In this document: positions 17,821 to 27,104 of the stretch, in pieces
Layout of the letters: each line of letters begins with the position of its first letter
Position numbering within the stretch: the first letter of the stretch is position 1
Source of the DNA: Treponema sp.
Lineage (GTDB): Bacteria; Spirochaetota; Spirochaetia; Treponematales; Treponemataceae
Direction: 5' to 3'
DNA: 36,985 bases
Assembly: GCA_024696155.1 (NCBI GenBank)
Contig: JAILHD010000177.1
Coordinates: forward strand, 1-36,985
Made by a program: the position numbers and the translations under genes
The notes under the pieces: model-generated
Database searches by the model: none
What the model saw: the letters and a program-made list of their open reading frames with translations, nothing else
What the model was told of the DNA's origin: nothing

Positions 17821-19193
17821 TCGGCTCCCATATATTTTTCTATAAATTCAGGTTTGATTCTTGTAAGCTCTTCGCGTGGTAATTCTGAAAGAAGTTTCCA
17901 GCCAAGATCCAGAGTCTGTTCGATTGTACGGTCTTCAAATTCATCCTGCCCGAAAAACTCCTTTTCCAGCTTATCGCCAAATTTAAGATACTGTTTATCC
18001 AGCGGGCTAAGTTCTTCTTCGCCAATAATTGCTGCAAGGTTTCTGATTGATTTTACTTTTGAATACGAAGCAAAAAGCTGGCTCGAAACATTTGCGTGAT
18101 CTTCGCGGGTCATATCAGGACCAATACCGTCTTTCATAAGGCGCGAAAGGCTTGGAAGTCCGCTTACAGGCGGGTAGAGTCCTTTCTGACTCATTTCGCG
18201 GTCAAGTACAATCTGGCCTTCTGTGATGTAACCGGTAAGGTCTGGAATAGGGTGCGAAATATCATCATTAGGCATTGTAAGAATTGGAATCTGAGTGATT
18301 GAACCTTCGCTGCCTTTGATTTTTCCTGCGCGCTCGTAAAGTTCTGCAAGGTCGGAATAAAGGTAACCCGGGTAGCCTTTACGTCCTGGAACTTCTCCGC
18401 GGGTTGTAGAAATTTCTCGCAGGGCTTCACAGTAGTTTGTCATATCTGTCATTACAACAAGAACGTGCATGCCTTTTTCAAATGCAAGATATTCTGCTGC
18501 CGTTAATGCACAGCGCGGAGTAATAATTCGTTCAATAGAAGGTGCGTCTGCAAGGCTCTGAAACATTACTACGTTACTCAAAACTCCAGACTCTTCAAAA
18601 GTATCTACGAAGAATTTTGCAACGTCATATTTAATACCCATGCCTGCAAAAACCATTACGAATTTTTCATCACTGTTTCGCAGTTTTGCCTGACGGATAA
18701 TTTGTGCCGCAAGTTTGTTGTGTGGAAGGCCGTTTCCACTAAAAATTGGAAGTTTTTGACCTCGAACAAGGCTGTTCATTCCGTCAATTGCAGAAATTCC
18801 AGTTTGAATAAAGTCTCGCGGATAGATTCGGGCATAAGGATTAATCGGGTAACCGTTTACATTCATCTTTTTGTCAGAGATGATTGCAGGGTATCCGTCA
18901 ATCGGTTCACCAAGTCCGTTAAATACACGTCCTAAAAGTCCGTCTCCAACGCGAAGTTCAAGCGGTTCTTCCAGAAATTCAAATGATGTTTCTTCCAGAT
19001 CAAGCCCTGTAGTACTTCCAAAAATCTGAACAACAACAGCTTCGTCATTTATATCTACAATTTTTCCGATTCGTTTTTCGCCTTTTCGGTCTCGGACGCA
19101 GACTGTTTCGTTGTAAAAAACATTTTCTGTGCGCTTAAGAACGATAATCGGTCCGTCTACCGAAGTTACGCCTCTATATTCAACACTCTTCAT
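17817..19193 (-). CDS. atpB: V/A-type ATP synthase subunit B
   Basis: [55 protein letters not shown]. Confidence 0.95.
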   Translation of the reverse strand: MKSVEYRGVTSVDGPIIVLKRTENVFYNETVCVRDRKGEKRIGKIVDINDEAVVVQIFGSTTGLDLEETSFEFLEEPLELRVGDGLLGRVFNGLGEPIDGYPAIISDKKMNVNGYPINPYARIYPRDFIQTGISAIDGMNSLVRGQKLPIFSGNGLPHNKLAAQIIRQAKLRNSDEKFVMVFAGMGIKYDVAKFFVDTFEESGVLSNVVMFQSLADAPSIERIITPRCALTAAEYLAFEKGMHVLVVMTDMTNYCEALREISTTRGEVPGRKGYPGYLYSDLAELYERAGKIKGSEGSITQIPILTMPNDDISHPIPDLTGYITEGQIVLDREMSQKGLYPPVSGLPSLSRLMKDGIGPDMTREDHANVSSQLFASYSKVKSIRNLAAIIGEEELSPLDKQYLKFGDKLEKEFFGQDEFEDRTIEQTLDLGWKLLSELPREELTRIKPEFIEKYMGAE

Positions 19194-19202
19194 AATTCCA
19201 CC

Positions 19203-20978
19203 TTACACTGCGGCTGTTCTTACCGAATATGTGCGCTCAACTTCGCCCATCTGAGCATGAAGATTGTCGCGAACCTTTTCGATTTTATCCATTTCATCAT
19301 TTGAATAAACCATCTTGATTCGTACAATTTCATCACAAACTGGAAGCGAAGAAACCTTAATAAGCGGGGCACCTGCTTTTATACAGCTAAGTGCCAGCTT
19401 AAAATAATCCATAATCAGTTCCAGAATCGCAATCTGCTTTTCTGTAGAACAGTATTTGTCTATGTCGTCGTAGGCATTCTGCTGCAAAAATCCGTTTTTA
19501 ATCATGTCTGCAACTTTCAGAATAAGACGCTCGCTGTCTGGAAGAGCGTCAGGGCCAATAAGGCGTACAATTTGCTGCAGGCGGTTTTCTGTCTTTAGCA
19601 GATTGATTGCTTCCAGTCGCAAAGTGCCCCAAAGCGGATTATTGATTTCCCACCAGTCTTTTACTTCGTCGGCATATTCAGAATAAGAATCAATCCAGCC
19701 AATAGCAGGGTAGTGGCGGGCATTTGCAAGTTCGCGGTCGAGCGCCCAGAAACAGCGGATAAAGCGTTTTGTGTGCTGTGTAACTGGTTCAGAAAAGTCT
19801 CCTCCTGGTGGCGAAACAGCTCCAATAATAGAAACACTTCCTTCCTGACCTTCAAGACTGATGACTCGGCCAGCTCGTTCGTAGAATGAAGCAAGGCGTG
19901 TAGGTAAGTATGCCGGGAAACCTTCTTCTGCAGGCATTTCTTCCATACGTCCCGAAAGTTCGCGTAAGGCTTCGGCCCAGCGGCTGGTAGAGTCTGCCAT
20001 AATTGCAACGTGCATTCCCATGTCGCGGAAGTATTCTGCAAGGGTAATTCCCGAATAAAGCGAAACTTCGCGCGCTGCAACTGGCATGTTAGAAGTATTT
20101 GCAATCAAAATTGTGCGCTCCATAATTGAGCGTCCAGTGCGAGGGTCAATAAGTTCAGGGAATTCCGAAAGAACTTCTGTCATTTCGTTACCGCGCTCAC
20201 CGCAACCAATGTAAACAATAAGGTCTGCGTCGCACCATTTTGCAATGGCGTGCTGAGTCATGGTTTTTCCTGTACCAAAGCCGCCAGGAATTGCTGCAGT
20301 GCCTCCCTTACTAAGCGGGAAGAAAACATCAATTACGCGCTGACCTGTAATCAGCGGTTCGCTTACACCAAGTTTTTGTGTGTATGGGCGAGGTTTTCGT
20401 ACTGCCCAGTAATGAGCAAGCCGGATTTCTTCGTCAAACTCTGTGGTGGCAATTACATCATCTACGGTGTAGTCGCCGCTGCCCTTAAAAGTTTTAAGGC
20501 TTCGTCCGCGAATGTCTGCCGGAACCATAATTTTTTGCGTAATTGACTCAGTTTCCTTTACGGTGCCCAGAACAAATCCTGGTTTTATGGCAGTTCCTTT
20601 TTCTACGCCTTCTGTCGCGTCAAAATGCCATACTTTTTTTATGTCCAGCGGCTCTGTTCGTTCACCAGGAAGCAGAAATGCACCTGATGCATCGTACATA
20701 TCTTTTAGAGGGCGCTGAATACCATCGTAAATGTTTCCAACAAGTCCTGGTCCCAGTCGCAAAGAAAGAGGGCGCTCTGTACAGACAACCTTTTCTCCAA
20801 GGTGCAGACCAGTATCTTCTTCGTAAACCTGAATGGTCGCGTTACATTTATTCTGGCGGATAATTTCGCCGATTAATCGTTTTTCTCCAACGTCAACTAC
20901 ATCGTAAAGACCGCAGCCGTCTAAGCCTTCTGCATAAACAATAGGTCCTGAAACTCTGGTAATTTTTCCTTCGATCAT
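19203..20978 (-). CDS. atpA: V/A-type ATP synthase subunit A (catalytic)
   Basis: [17 protein letters not shown] Walker [25 protein letters not shown]. Confidence 0.97.
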   Translation of the reverse strand: MIEGKITRVSGPIVYAEGLDGCGLYDVVDVGEKRLIGEIIRQNKCNATIQVYEEDTGLHLGEKVVCTERPLSLRLGPGLVGNIYDGIQRPLKDMYDASGAFLLPGERTEPLDIKKVWHFDATEGVEKGTAIKPGFVLGTVKETESITQKIMVPADIRGRSLKTFKGSGDYTVDDVIATTEFDEEIRLAHYWAVRKPRPYTQKLGVSEPLITGQRVIDVFFPLSKGGTAAIPGGFGTGKTMTQHAIAKWCDADLIVYIGCGERGNEMTEVLSEFPELIDPRTGRSIMERTILIANTSNMPVAAREVSLYSGITLAEYFRDMGMHVAIMADSTSRWAEALRELSGRMEEMPAEEGFPAYLPTRLASFYERAGRVISLEGQEGSVSIIGAVSPPGGDFSEPVTQHTKRFIRCFWALDRELANARHYPAIGWIDSYSEYADEVKDWWEINNPLWGTLRLEAINLLKTENRLQQIVRLIGPDALPDSERLILKVADMIKNGFLQQNAYDDIDKYCSTEKQIAILELIMDYFKLALSCIKAGAPLIKVSSLPVCDEIVRIKMVYSNDEMDKIEKVRDNLHAQMGEVERTYSVRTAAV

Positions 20979-21610
20979 GCAAGACCTCCTTCACCAAAAA
21001 GCGCATCACAAAGTTCCTTGCGGTGATTTTCAAAAAGTCCGTCGATCATCTCACTTAAAGTAAGTCTTACGCGGCAGCTTTTATCGTCGCTTTCAAGAAT
21101 TACGCCTTCTTTTTTTTCTATATTTTCATCTTCTACAGAAATGCGTCCGAATTCAGTTGCTTCGCAGCTTATAAGATTTTTTCCAAGCGCACCTGTAAGT
21201 TTTTTCTTCATTTTTGAAAGATTAAAGCCGTAAACCCAGGCGTTCATTTTTTTATTGTCGAACGCTGATTTTTTGTTTTCCAGCTGATTGATAATCAGTT
21301 CCATGCGTTTTTCTTCGCCCAGAGCTTCCAGATATTTATTTATATTTTGAATGATTGATTTCTGAACAAAAGATACTTCTATACGTTGTTTTTCCAGCGG
21401 AATTGAAGAATCCTGATTTTTTGTGAAGGAATCAAGCTTTTTATTGTAAAAATCTTCCTTTGCTTTTTTAGCTTCCAGTATAGTTTTTTCAACAGAGTTT
21501 AAAATATCTTCGCAGGACTTTTCTGCTTTTTTGAGTATGTTTTCGGCCTTTTTACGTGCGTCGGCCTGAATTTCTCTGTCCAGAATCTCTGTAGATCTTA
21601 ATTCTTCCAT
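20975..21610 (-). CDS. atpE: V/A-type ATP synthase subunit E-like (peripheral stalk)
   Basis: N-terminal charged coiled coil, operon position immediately upstream of A with ATG/stop overlap. Confidence 0.75.
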   Translation of the reverse strand: MEELRSTEILDREIQADARKKAENILKKAEKSCEDILNSVEKTILEAKKAKEDFYNKKLDSFTKNQDSSIPLEKQRIEVSFVQKSIIQNINKYLEALGEEKRMELIINQLENKKSAFDNKKMNAWVYGFNLSKMKKKLTGALGKNLISCEATEFGRISVEDENIEKKEGVILESDDKSCRVRLTLSEMIDGLFENHRKELCDALFGEGGLA

Positions 21611-21619
21611 CGTAAAATC

Positions 21620-21952
21620 CTAAATTTCTACTCCAACAGCCTGTTTGATTGCATCGCTAAGGAGTTTTTTACCTTTCACGTGACCATTAAGTCCCGGAAT
21701 TTCAACAATAAGAGGAAATTTTCCTGTTTTTTGCCAGGCAAGTTCTTCTTCTTCAATCTGACTGGCGGCAAGTTCTGTTAAAATAAGAACCTTTGGAATT
21801 TCTCCGCTTGGAACAGCTGCTGTGCCGCCTCTTCCTGTAATGCGGTTAAAGGCATCCAGAACTTCGTTACGGTTTTCAGCAATTGTTCCATCAACACCAG
21901 TCAGTTTGAAGGCAAGAACAAGTTCGCGCTCGCCAATTATGTAAAATTTCAT
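21620..21952 (-). CDS. atpF: V/A-type ATP synthase subunit F
   Basis: 110 aa, IGERELVLAFKLTGVDG start; operon position. Confidence 0.85.
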   Translation of the reverse strand: MKFYIIGERELVLAFKLTGVDGTIAENRNEVLDAFNRITGRGGTAAVPSGEIPKVLILTELAASQIEEEELAWQKTGKFPLIVEIPGLNGHVKGKKLLSDAIKQAVGVEI

Positions 21953-21964
21953 TTACGAAACTTT

Positions 21965-22279
21965 CTACAGAATCAGAATAAGAACTGCAACAAGCATTCC
22001 CCAAAGACAAATACCTTCTGCAAGACCTACAAAAGGAAGTGCCTTTCCCGAAAGCTCAGGATTTTCGCTCATTGCGCCCATAGCTGCCGAACCGATTTTT
22101 CCTACTGCCATACCGCCGGCAATGCAGGCAAGTCCTACTGCAACTGCTGCTGCAATATACTTAATTCCTCCTGCAAGGAATCCGGCTGCTTCAGCTGCAG
22201 GTTCTCCTGCTTCTTCTGCAAAAATTGCTGCGCTTACACAGGCAAGAACTGCCATAAATGCAAAAATCTTTTTTTTCAT
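21965..22279 (-). CDS. atpK: V/A-type ATP synthase subunit K (proteolipid c-ring)
   Basis: Signal-like N-terminus plus two TM helices, GLACIAGGMAVGKIGSAAMGAMSENPELSGKAL...AEGICLWGML. Confidence 0.9.
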   Translation of the reverse strand: MKKKIFAFMAVLACVSAAIFAEEAGEPAAEAAGFLAGGIKYIAAAVAVGLACIAGGMAVGKIGSAAMGAMSENPELSGKALPFVGLAEGICLWGMLVAVLILIL

Positions 22280-22327
22280 ACAACGCTCCTAATATATTTT
22301 GTCATTCCCGTAATTTGTGCGGAAATC

Positions 22328-24316
22328 TTATTCACAAGTAAAAACAAATGGCTGGAATTCACGTCCAGTTTCGTGGAAGAACTTTGAAAAGAATTCATAA
22401 TACTGCAATCGGATAACCTGAATTGCAACAATCATTCCTTCCAAAACTATGATGATGGCGTTTCCTGCAATCAAAATTGCAAGTCCACCTGCACCGCCGC
22501 AAAGCTCTGTCAAAGTCAAAATCAAAAAGTCCAGAACTGCGTGAGAAAGTGCAAAAGCACCAACACGAACAAAGCTTACGGTATTTGAAAGATAGCCCGA
22601 AATTACTTCTATTAATTCTACAACACCACTGATGATGTAAGTTCCAAATCCGTTTTCCAAAAGAGGAGTTTCGTGGCGCATTGCACGTTCAAATGGTGAA
22701 GCAAAAGCTGCAAAGAACAGTGTAATGCCTATGATAATCCAGTCGTAGGCCGCAATTGCGTGGTGGAAGGCAGCGATTCTTACAATCATAACTACCACGT
22801 ACCAGAAGAAGGTTGCACCCGCAAGTCCGTTCTTGCCGAATAAAGCTTCGTCATAGCGCTTAAGAATTATGTTATTTACAATATTAATAATCAGACCGAT
22901 TGTGTTGATTACAAAACCGATTGCAACTGCTACTCCAAATACGCTGAACATTGCAACAATGCTTGAAGGGTCGCTGGAAGGCATCATCTTTATGATTGGT
23001 GCGTGAGGTTTGCCAAAAAGGCCTGTTACCCACATTGCAAACGGCTCTAAAAGCGTCTCATCAGAAAAGAACTCGCCTGTAAGAAGGCCCATTATTGTAC
23101 TTGTAATACCAATTGCCATAAAAATCGGGGCAAACTTGTTCCAGCCGCCAACTTTTATAACATTTAATGCCATCAAAATACCTGCAATAAGGAATACTAA
23201 ACCCTGTCCGCAGTCACCGAACATAATTCCGAACAAAATTGTAAAGAACACTGCAACAAATGGTGTAGGGTCAATTGTTCCGTAAAGCGGAGAGCCATAA
23301 CTAAAAATCATGCGTTCAAAGCTTTTTACAAAACGTCCGTGTTCAAGTTTTACAGGAACCTGCTCTTTTCCGCTGATGACTGAAGGAACTTCCAGTGGAT
23401 TGTATTTTCTGATTGCAATTCTGCTTTCTGTAAGTTCGTCCAGATCGTGCATGTAAACTTTAAATTCTGCTTCTGGAACCCAGCCTGTAATTCTGTAAAC
23501 AAGTTCTGTTGACTGCAAGGTGCTTTCTACTGCAGAAATCTGTTTTCCAATTGCAAAGTTTCCCAAAAGTCGTTTGATAATAACTTTGTGGGTATCAATA
23601 AAATTCTGCTTTTGTTTTTCCAGCTGCTTCATCTGTTCTTCGGCTTCTTCTTTTGTTTTGCGAAGACCTGCAAGCATATCTTCTGGCACGCCCTTAAAAT
23701 CTGTAGGGATTTCAAGTGGAACAAATCCATATTCTTTTAAGATTGAGTCGGCAGCAAATCGGCCTTTTTTAGAAGATGCAACCATAATTCGTGATTTATC
23801 GTCGCCAAGCGGAACTAAGACTGCATTATTTAAAAGAGAATCTCTTAAATCATCATAATTTTCTGCAGGAATTTTTCCTAACTTCAAACTGATAAAAGAA
23901 AGGTGTTCCAGTTCTGAATAAGAAACCCGCAGATTAGAAAATGCCATGGCCTCTTTATAGGCTTCTGTTGCTTTTTCTAATGCCTCCTGCCCATCTGTAA
24001 GACGCTTTTGCAAATCATTAAAGGCAAGAATGAATTTATTTGCTTCTTCGCGGTCACTTTCTCCCGGGGCATTGTAATCAGAAAGGTCTGTAGGAAAATC
24101 TGTAAAATTTAAAACGGCACAGGCTTTTTTAATTTCACTGTAATATTGAACATCAAAATCAAGGACTGCTTTATCTGATTCTTCAGTTTTTACTGCCGAA
24201 AGTTTTTTGCCCTGAAACTGAAAGGAACCTTTTTTTCCTATATATTCAAGAACAGTGTAAACATCCTGTTTTAGAACCATAAATTCAATAAGGCTCATAG
24301 CTGCTGTTTTTGCCAT
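22328..24316 (-). CDS. atpI: V/A-type ATP synthase subunit I (a-subunit)
   Basis: Long soluble N-terminus and multi-TM C-terminus (FVRVGAFALSHAVL). Start moved to MAKTAAMSLIEF at 24316, SD GAGAGGTAGG overlapping the stop of subunit C. Confidence 0.9.
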   Translation of the reverse strand: MAKTAAMSLIEFMVLKQDVYTVLEYIGKKGSFQFQGKKLSAVKTEESDKAVLDFDVQYYSEIKKACAVLNFTDFPTDLSDYNAPGESDREEANKFILAFNDLQKRLTDGQEALEKATEAYKEAMAFSNLRVSYSELEHLSFISLKLGKIPAENYDDLRDSLLNNAVLVPLGDDKSRIMVASSKKGRFAADSILKEYGFVPLEIPTDFKGVPEDMLAGLRKTKEEAEEQMKQLEKQKQNFIDTHKVIIKRLLGNFAIGKQISAVESTLQSTELVYRITGWVPEAEFKVYMHDLDELTESRIAIRKYNPLEVPSVISGKEQVPVKLEHGRFVKSFERMIFSYGSPLYGTIDPTPFVAVFFTILFGIMFGDCGQGLVFLIAGILMALNVIKVGGWNKFAPIFMAIGITSTIMGLLTGEFFSDETLLEPFAMWVTGLFGKPHAPIIKMMPSSDPSSIVAMFSVFGVAVAIGFVINTIGLIINIVNNIILKRYDEALFGKNGLAGATFFWYVVVMIVRIAAFHHAIAAYDWIIIGITLFFAAFASPFERAMRHETPLLENGFGTYIISGVVELIEVISGYLSNTVSFVRVGAFALSHAVLDFLILTLTELCGGAGGLAILIAGNAIIIVLEGMIVAIQVIRLQYYEFFSKFFHETGREFQPFVFTCE

Positions 24317-24318
24317 AC

Positions 24319-25335
24319 CTACCTCTCTATAATGCCAACAGTATTCATAGCATCCTGTCTGCTGATTCCCAGACGCAGGCTTTCTACTGCTGTTCTTATG
24401 CAACTAAGTTCAAATGATTTAACTTTAAACCAGCCGATTAATGATGAAACCGACATTGGCTTTTGGTGGAAGGCAAGAAGTGCCATTCTGGTAAACTTGA
24501 TTCTTCCGTTTTCTTCTATATATCTGGGATCTACGCTCCAGATTTCTCCTGGTGTATGAGGATTTAACAGATTAGCATAACGCCAGTCCTGCCACTGTTC
24601 CCATGCATCAAGGTCTTTGTCTAAAATTGCAAAGACAGGACCCGTAATAGGATCATCTTTTGTAGGGCCTTCGGTAACGTAAATCAGATTTTCTATGATT
24701 TTTTCTTTACTCATCTGATAGTTGATTTTCAGGCGAAGCGCCCATACCAGATTTTTAAGAATATATTCTGTGCAGAAAAGTCTTTTTATAATTTCAAAAT
24801 CTTCGCCGTTCAAAGTGTGAATTGCTTTCCAGAAATTTTTTACACTCTGAATGTCAATTTTATATTCGTTTTTCTGCTGCTCGCTAATCTGCTGAACTGT
24901 GTTGTACCAGCTAAAGCTAGTGCCTTCTGTAATTTTTGCAATATCAGGCCATGCCTTAAAATTAAATTGAGAGAATTCGCCAATGTCTTCCAGAGGCGGA
25001 CATTCCTTCTCTCCCATACAAAGTGCTGCACCTACCGCTTTTAAGTTTTCTGAATCAAAAATGCGCAGCGGCAGCTTTAAAATTTCAGACGGCTTTTCAA
25101 ACTGATTTAGAAAATATACGTACTGACTTATAAGTCTCTTAAAAGCATCTGTTTCTATCTGTCTTGCAAGCAGCACTTCTGGAAGCATTGGAGGCTGGGT
25201 ATTAAAAATTAAAGTCCATAGTTCCGAAAGAGATTTTACGTTAAATAATAAAGATGCCCTTTCTGCTACAAAGGATTTCCCCAGGAGACCGCTGGCTTTT
25301 GCATAAATGTAAGAATGTGCAGCAGACTTATCCAT
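24319..25335 (-). CDS. V/A-type ATP synthase subunit C
   Basis: 338 aa, AHSYIYAKASGLLGKSF start typical of V-ATPase C/V0D; operon context. Confidence 0.75.
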   Translation of the reverse strand: MDKSAAHSYIYAKASGLLGKSFVAERASLLFNVKSLSELWTLIFNTQPPMLPEVLLARQIETDAFKRLISQYVYFLNQFEKPSEILKLPLRIFDSENLKAVGAALCMGEKECPPLEDIGEFSQFNFKAWPDIAKITEGTSFSWYNTVQQISEQQKNEYKIDIQSVKNFWKAIHTLNGEDFEIIKRLFCTEYILKNLVWALRLKINYQMSKEKIIENLIYVTEGPTKDDPITGPVFAILDKDLDAWEQWQDWRYANLLNPHTPGEIWSVDPRYIEENGRIKFTRMALLAFHQKPMSVSSLIGWFKVKSFELSCIRTAVESLRLGISRQDAMNTVGIIER

Positions 25336-25347
25336 AAAATAACCTTT

Positions 25348-25665
25348 TTATGCCTTCAAAATCAGCTTATCAAGAGCTTTAGAAAATGCATCATAATTCT
25401 GGTTTTTTGATTCCAGATAAGACTGATAATCTTCAATCTGTTTTTGATGTTTGTTTGAAACTTCGTTAATAGAGTTTTCGTATTTAGTCTTAAGTTCGTT
25501 GATGATTTTATCAACCTGAGTTTTATACTCTTCGTTGTACTTTGCGCGGGCAGCTTCAATTTTTTTATTAGCTTCTTCCATTGCCTGTGAAATTAAAAGA
25601 TTTGCGTCTTTTTCCACATCCAGAAGATGATTAATCATTTTTAGTTCGTCATTATTTTCTGCCAT
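25348..25665 (-). CDS. Coiled-coil protein, probable V-ATPase peripheral stalk subunit G/H
   Basis: 105 aa coiled coil (KDANLLISQAMEEANKKIEAARAKYNEEYK), first V-ATPase-like gene in the operon. Confidence 0.6.
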   Translation of the reverse strand: MAENNDELKMINHLLDVEKDANLLISQAMEEANKKIEAARAKYNEEYKTQVDKIINELKTKYENSINEVSNKHQKQIEDYQSYLESKNQNYDAFSKALDKLILKA

Positions 25666-25677
25666 ACAAAAACCTCG

Positions 25678-26145
25678 CTAGTATTCAAGACTTACCAGAA
25701 AATCATAAACTTCCTGCTGAGTATTAAATTTTAAGATTTGTTCAAAAAAATCAGGCTTGCTTACCAGATATAGAATATCCCTTAAGATTGTAAGATGACT
25801 GTCTGTGTTTTCCTGCTCAAAGGCAAGCTGAAAGATGATGTTTACAACTGGATTTACTTTATCTGAGGTGTCTACCGGCTCAAACTCAATGCCAGTTTTG
25901 CTTATGCCAATGGCAAGCCGTGTTTCTTTTATGCTTTTACATACAGTGTGAGGTACTGCAACCATCGGAAAAACGGCTGTAGAACATTTGTTCTCTCGTT
26001 GAATTAGTGCGGAAAGATATTCGTTGCGGTTAAGTTCTGGATTGCGTTTTACAATAACTTCTGTAAGTTCTGCAAAGGCTTCCTCTTTTTCCGTGCTTTC
26101 AAGATTCAGTTTTATATCAGAGGGGGTAATGTAATCTGTAAGCAA
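25678..26145 (-). CDS. PTS EIIA type-2 (PtsN/FruA-like) domain protein
   Basis: 155 aa; VFPMVAVPHTVCKSIKETRLAIGISKTGIEF with candidate phospho-His; TTG start preceded by GAGGAAG. Confidence 0.8.
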   Translation of the reverse strand: MLTDYITPSDIKLNLESTEKEEAFAELTEVIVKRNPELNRNEYLSALIQRENKCSTAVFPMVAVPHTVCKSIKETRLAIGISKTGIEFEPVDTSDKVNPVVNIIFQLAFEQENTDSHLTILRDILYLVSKPDFFEQILKFNTQQEVYDFLVSLEY

Positions 26146-26157
26146 ATTCTACTTCCT

Positions 26158-26194
26158 CAAAAAAAAATGAGTAAACACGTAAGTGTTTACTCAT
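26158..26194 (-). terminator. Intrinsic terminator-type hairpin downstream of secG
   Basis: ATGAGTAAACAC / GTGTTTACTCAT perfect 12 bp stem, 4 nt loop; T9 tract on the minus strand. Confidence 0.88.
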
Positions 26195-26196
26195 TA

Positions 26197-26224
26197 ATTA
26201 TAAACCCGAAAATTGAATTTTCAA
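26197..26224 (-). promoter_or_regulatory. Promoter of the EIIA/V-ATPase operon
   Basis: Minus strand TTGAAA (26224-26219), 16 nt spacer, TATAAT (26202-26197). Confidence 0.6.
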
Positions 26225-26254
26225 ATTAAAAGTTGAATTCTTTTTTAGTTCAGA

Positions 26255-26611
26255 TTACTCAGCTTCGCTCAAAGTTGTTTCTTCTGAAGCAGCTTCTGAT
26301 TTCCACCATTCAGCAGATGTTGATTCTTCTGAAGTAGCTTCTACTGCTGTTGGTTCAACAAGGTCTTTAGCAACTGCTGGCTTTTTGTTGATCAAAGCAA
26401 GACCCAAAGAAAGGCCAAAGAATAAAACTACAAATACGAATGTTGTTTTTGTAAGGATTGATGCTGAGTGAGCTCCAAAAGCGGCTGTTCCGCGTCCACC
26501 CAAAAGACCGCCCATTCCGTTTTCTCCGTCATCCTGAATAGAAACCAAGAGAACCAAAAGAAAACAAACAATTACAAATGCAACCAAAAGTACAACACCA
26601 AGAGTACCCAT
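26255..26611 (-). CDS. secG: Preprotein translocase subunit SecG
   Basis: LLVLLVSIQDDGENGMGGLLGGRGTAAFGAHSASILTKTTF, two TM helices, acidic C-tail. Confidence 0.88.
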   Translation of the reverse strand: MGTLGVVLLVAFVIVCFLLVLLVSIQDDGENGMGGLLGGRGTAAFGAHSASILTKTTFVFVVLFFGLSLGLALINKKPAVAKDLVEPTAVEATSEESTSAEWWKSEAASEETTLSEAE

Positions 26612-26653
26612 TTTATATCTCCAAAAAATTTTTCTTTAAAATTAAGTTTTCAA

Positions 26654-26682
26654 ATGATAATGAAAAACGATTTTTTAGTCAA
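26654..26682 (-). promoter_or_regulatory. secG promoter
   Basis: Minus strand TTGACT (26682-26677), 17 nt, TATCAT (26659-26654). Confidence 0.65.
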
Positions 26683-26718
26683 TTTACTATATGGAAGAAA
26701 TATAAAATTGGGCAAGAA

Positions 26719-26872
26719 AAAAAATGGTGCAAGGGAGCGAAGCATTGTTCAAAAACACTCTGTTTGTGGCTGCCGCGAAAGCGGCAAGTTTAATAGTTTC
26801 TTTACCACAAACAGCGTGTAGCGCGTTATCGCGCGGTTTTGGACAATGCTTCGCGACCGGAAACCATTTTTT
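26719..26872. repeat. Long imperfect palindromic element (R0) with nested hairpins
   Basis: AAAATGGT/ACCATTTT, GCGAAGCATTGTTC/GGACAATGCTTCGC, CTGTTTGTGG/CCACAAACAG; inner GCCGC-GAAA-GCGGC and GCGCG-TTAT-CGCGC hairpins. Confidence 0.8.
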
Positions 26873-26886
26873 TTCTTTCATTTATG

Positions 26887-26978
26887 TTTGCCGCGCTGGT
26901 CGCAATTTGTTTTTCTAACTTCCGAATGGCCCGAACCAGCTATTACTTGCTGCTGACGCATCAAGTAATAGGAAACCG
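26887..26978 (+). repeat. Structured tandem repeat unit R1
   Basis: TTTGCCGCGCTGGTCGCAA...AGGAAACCG; stems GCTGGT/ACCAGC and CTATTACTTG/CAAGTAATAG. Confidence 0.85.
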
Positions 26979-27068
26979 TTTGCTGCGCCGGTCGCAATTA
27001 CACTTCCAACTTCCGAGTGCCACGTACCGGCTATCACTTGTCGCAAAGCGCCAAGTGTATGGAAACCG
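26979..27068 (+). repeat. Structured tandem repeat unit R2
   Basis: TTTGCTGCGCCGGTCGCAA...TGGAAACCG; stems GCCGGT/ACCGGC and CACTTG/CAAGTG. Confidence 0.85.
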
Positions 27069-27069
27069 T

Positions 27070-27098
27070 TTGCCCATGATTGCGATTTTCACTATAAT
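27070..27098 (+). promoter_or_regulatory. purL promoter (predicted leaderless)
   Basis: TTGCCC (27070-27075), 17 nt, TATAAT (27093-27098); ATG at 27105. Confidence 0.65.
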
Positions 27099-27104
27099 GC
27101 TCCC

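Noticed and set aside
26142-26194. Leaderless 25 aa ORF (MSKHLRVYSFFFEEVEFAYRLHYPL) starting at the hairpin after the TATAAT box
   Set aside because: The ATG is only 2 nt from the -10, too close for a usual TSS; it is most likely incidental.
26468-26918. Several short ORFs across the secG/purL intergenic region
   Set aside because: They run through palindromic repeats and promoters in several frames, with no RBS or coding signature; the region is better explained by structured repeats.
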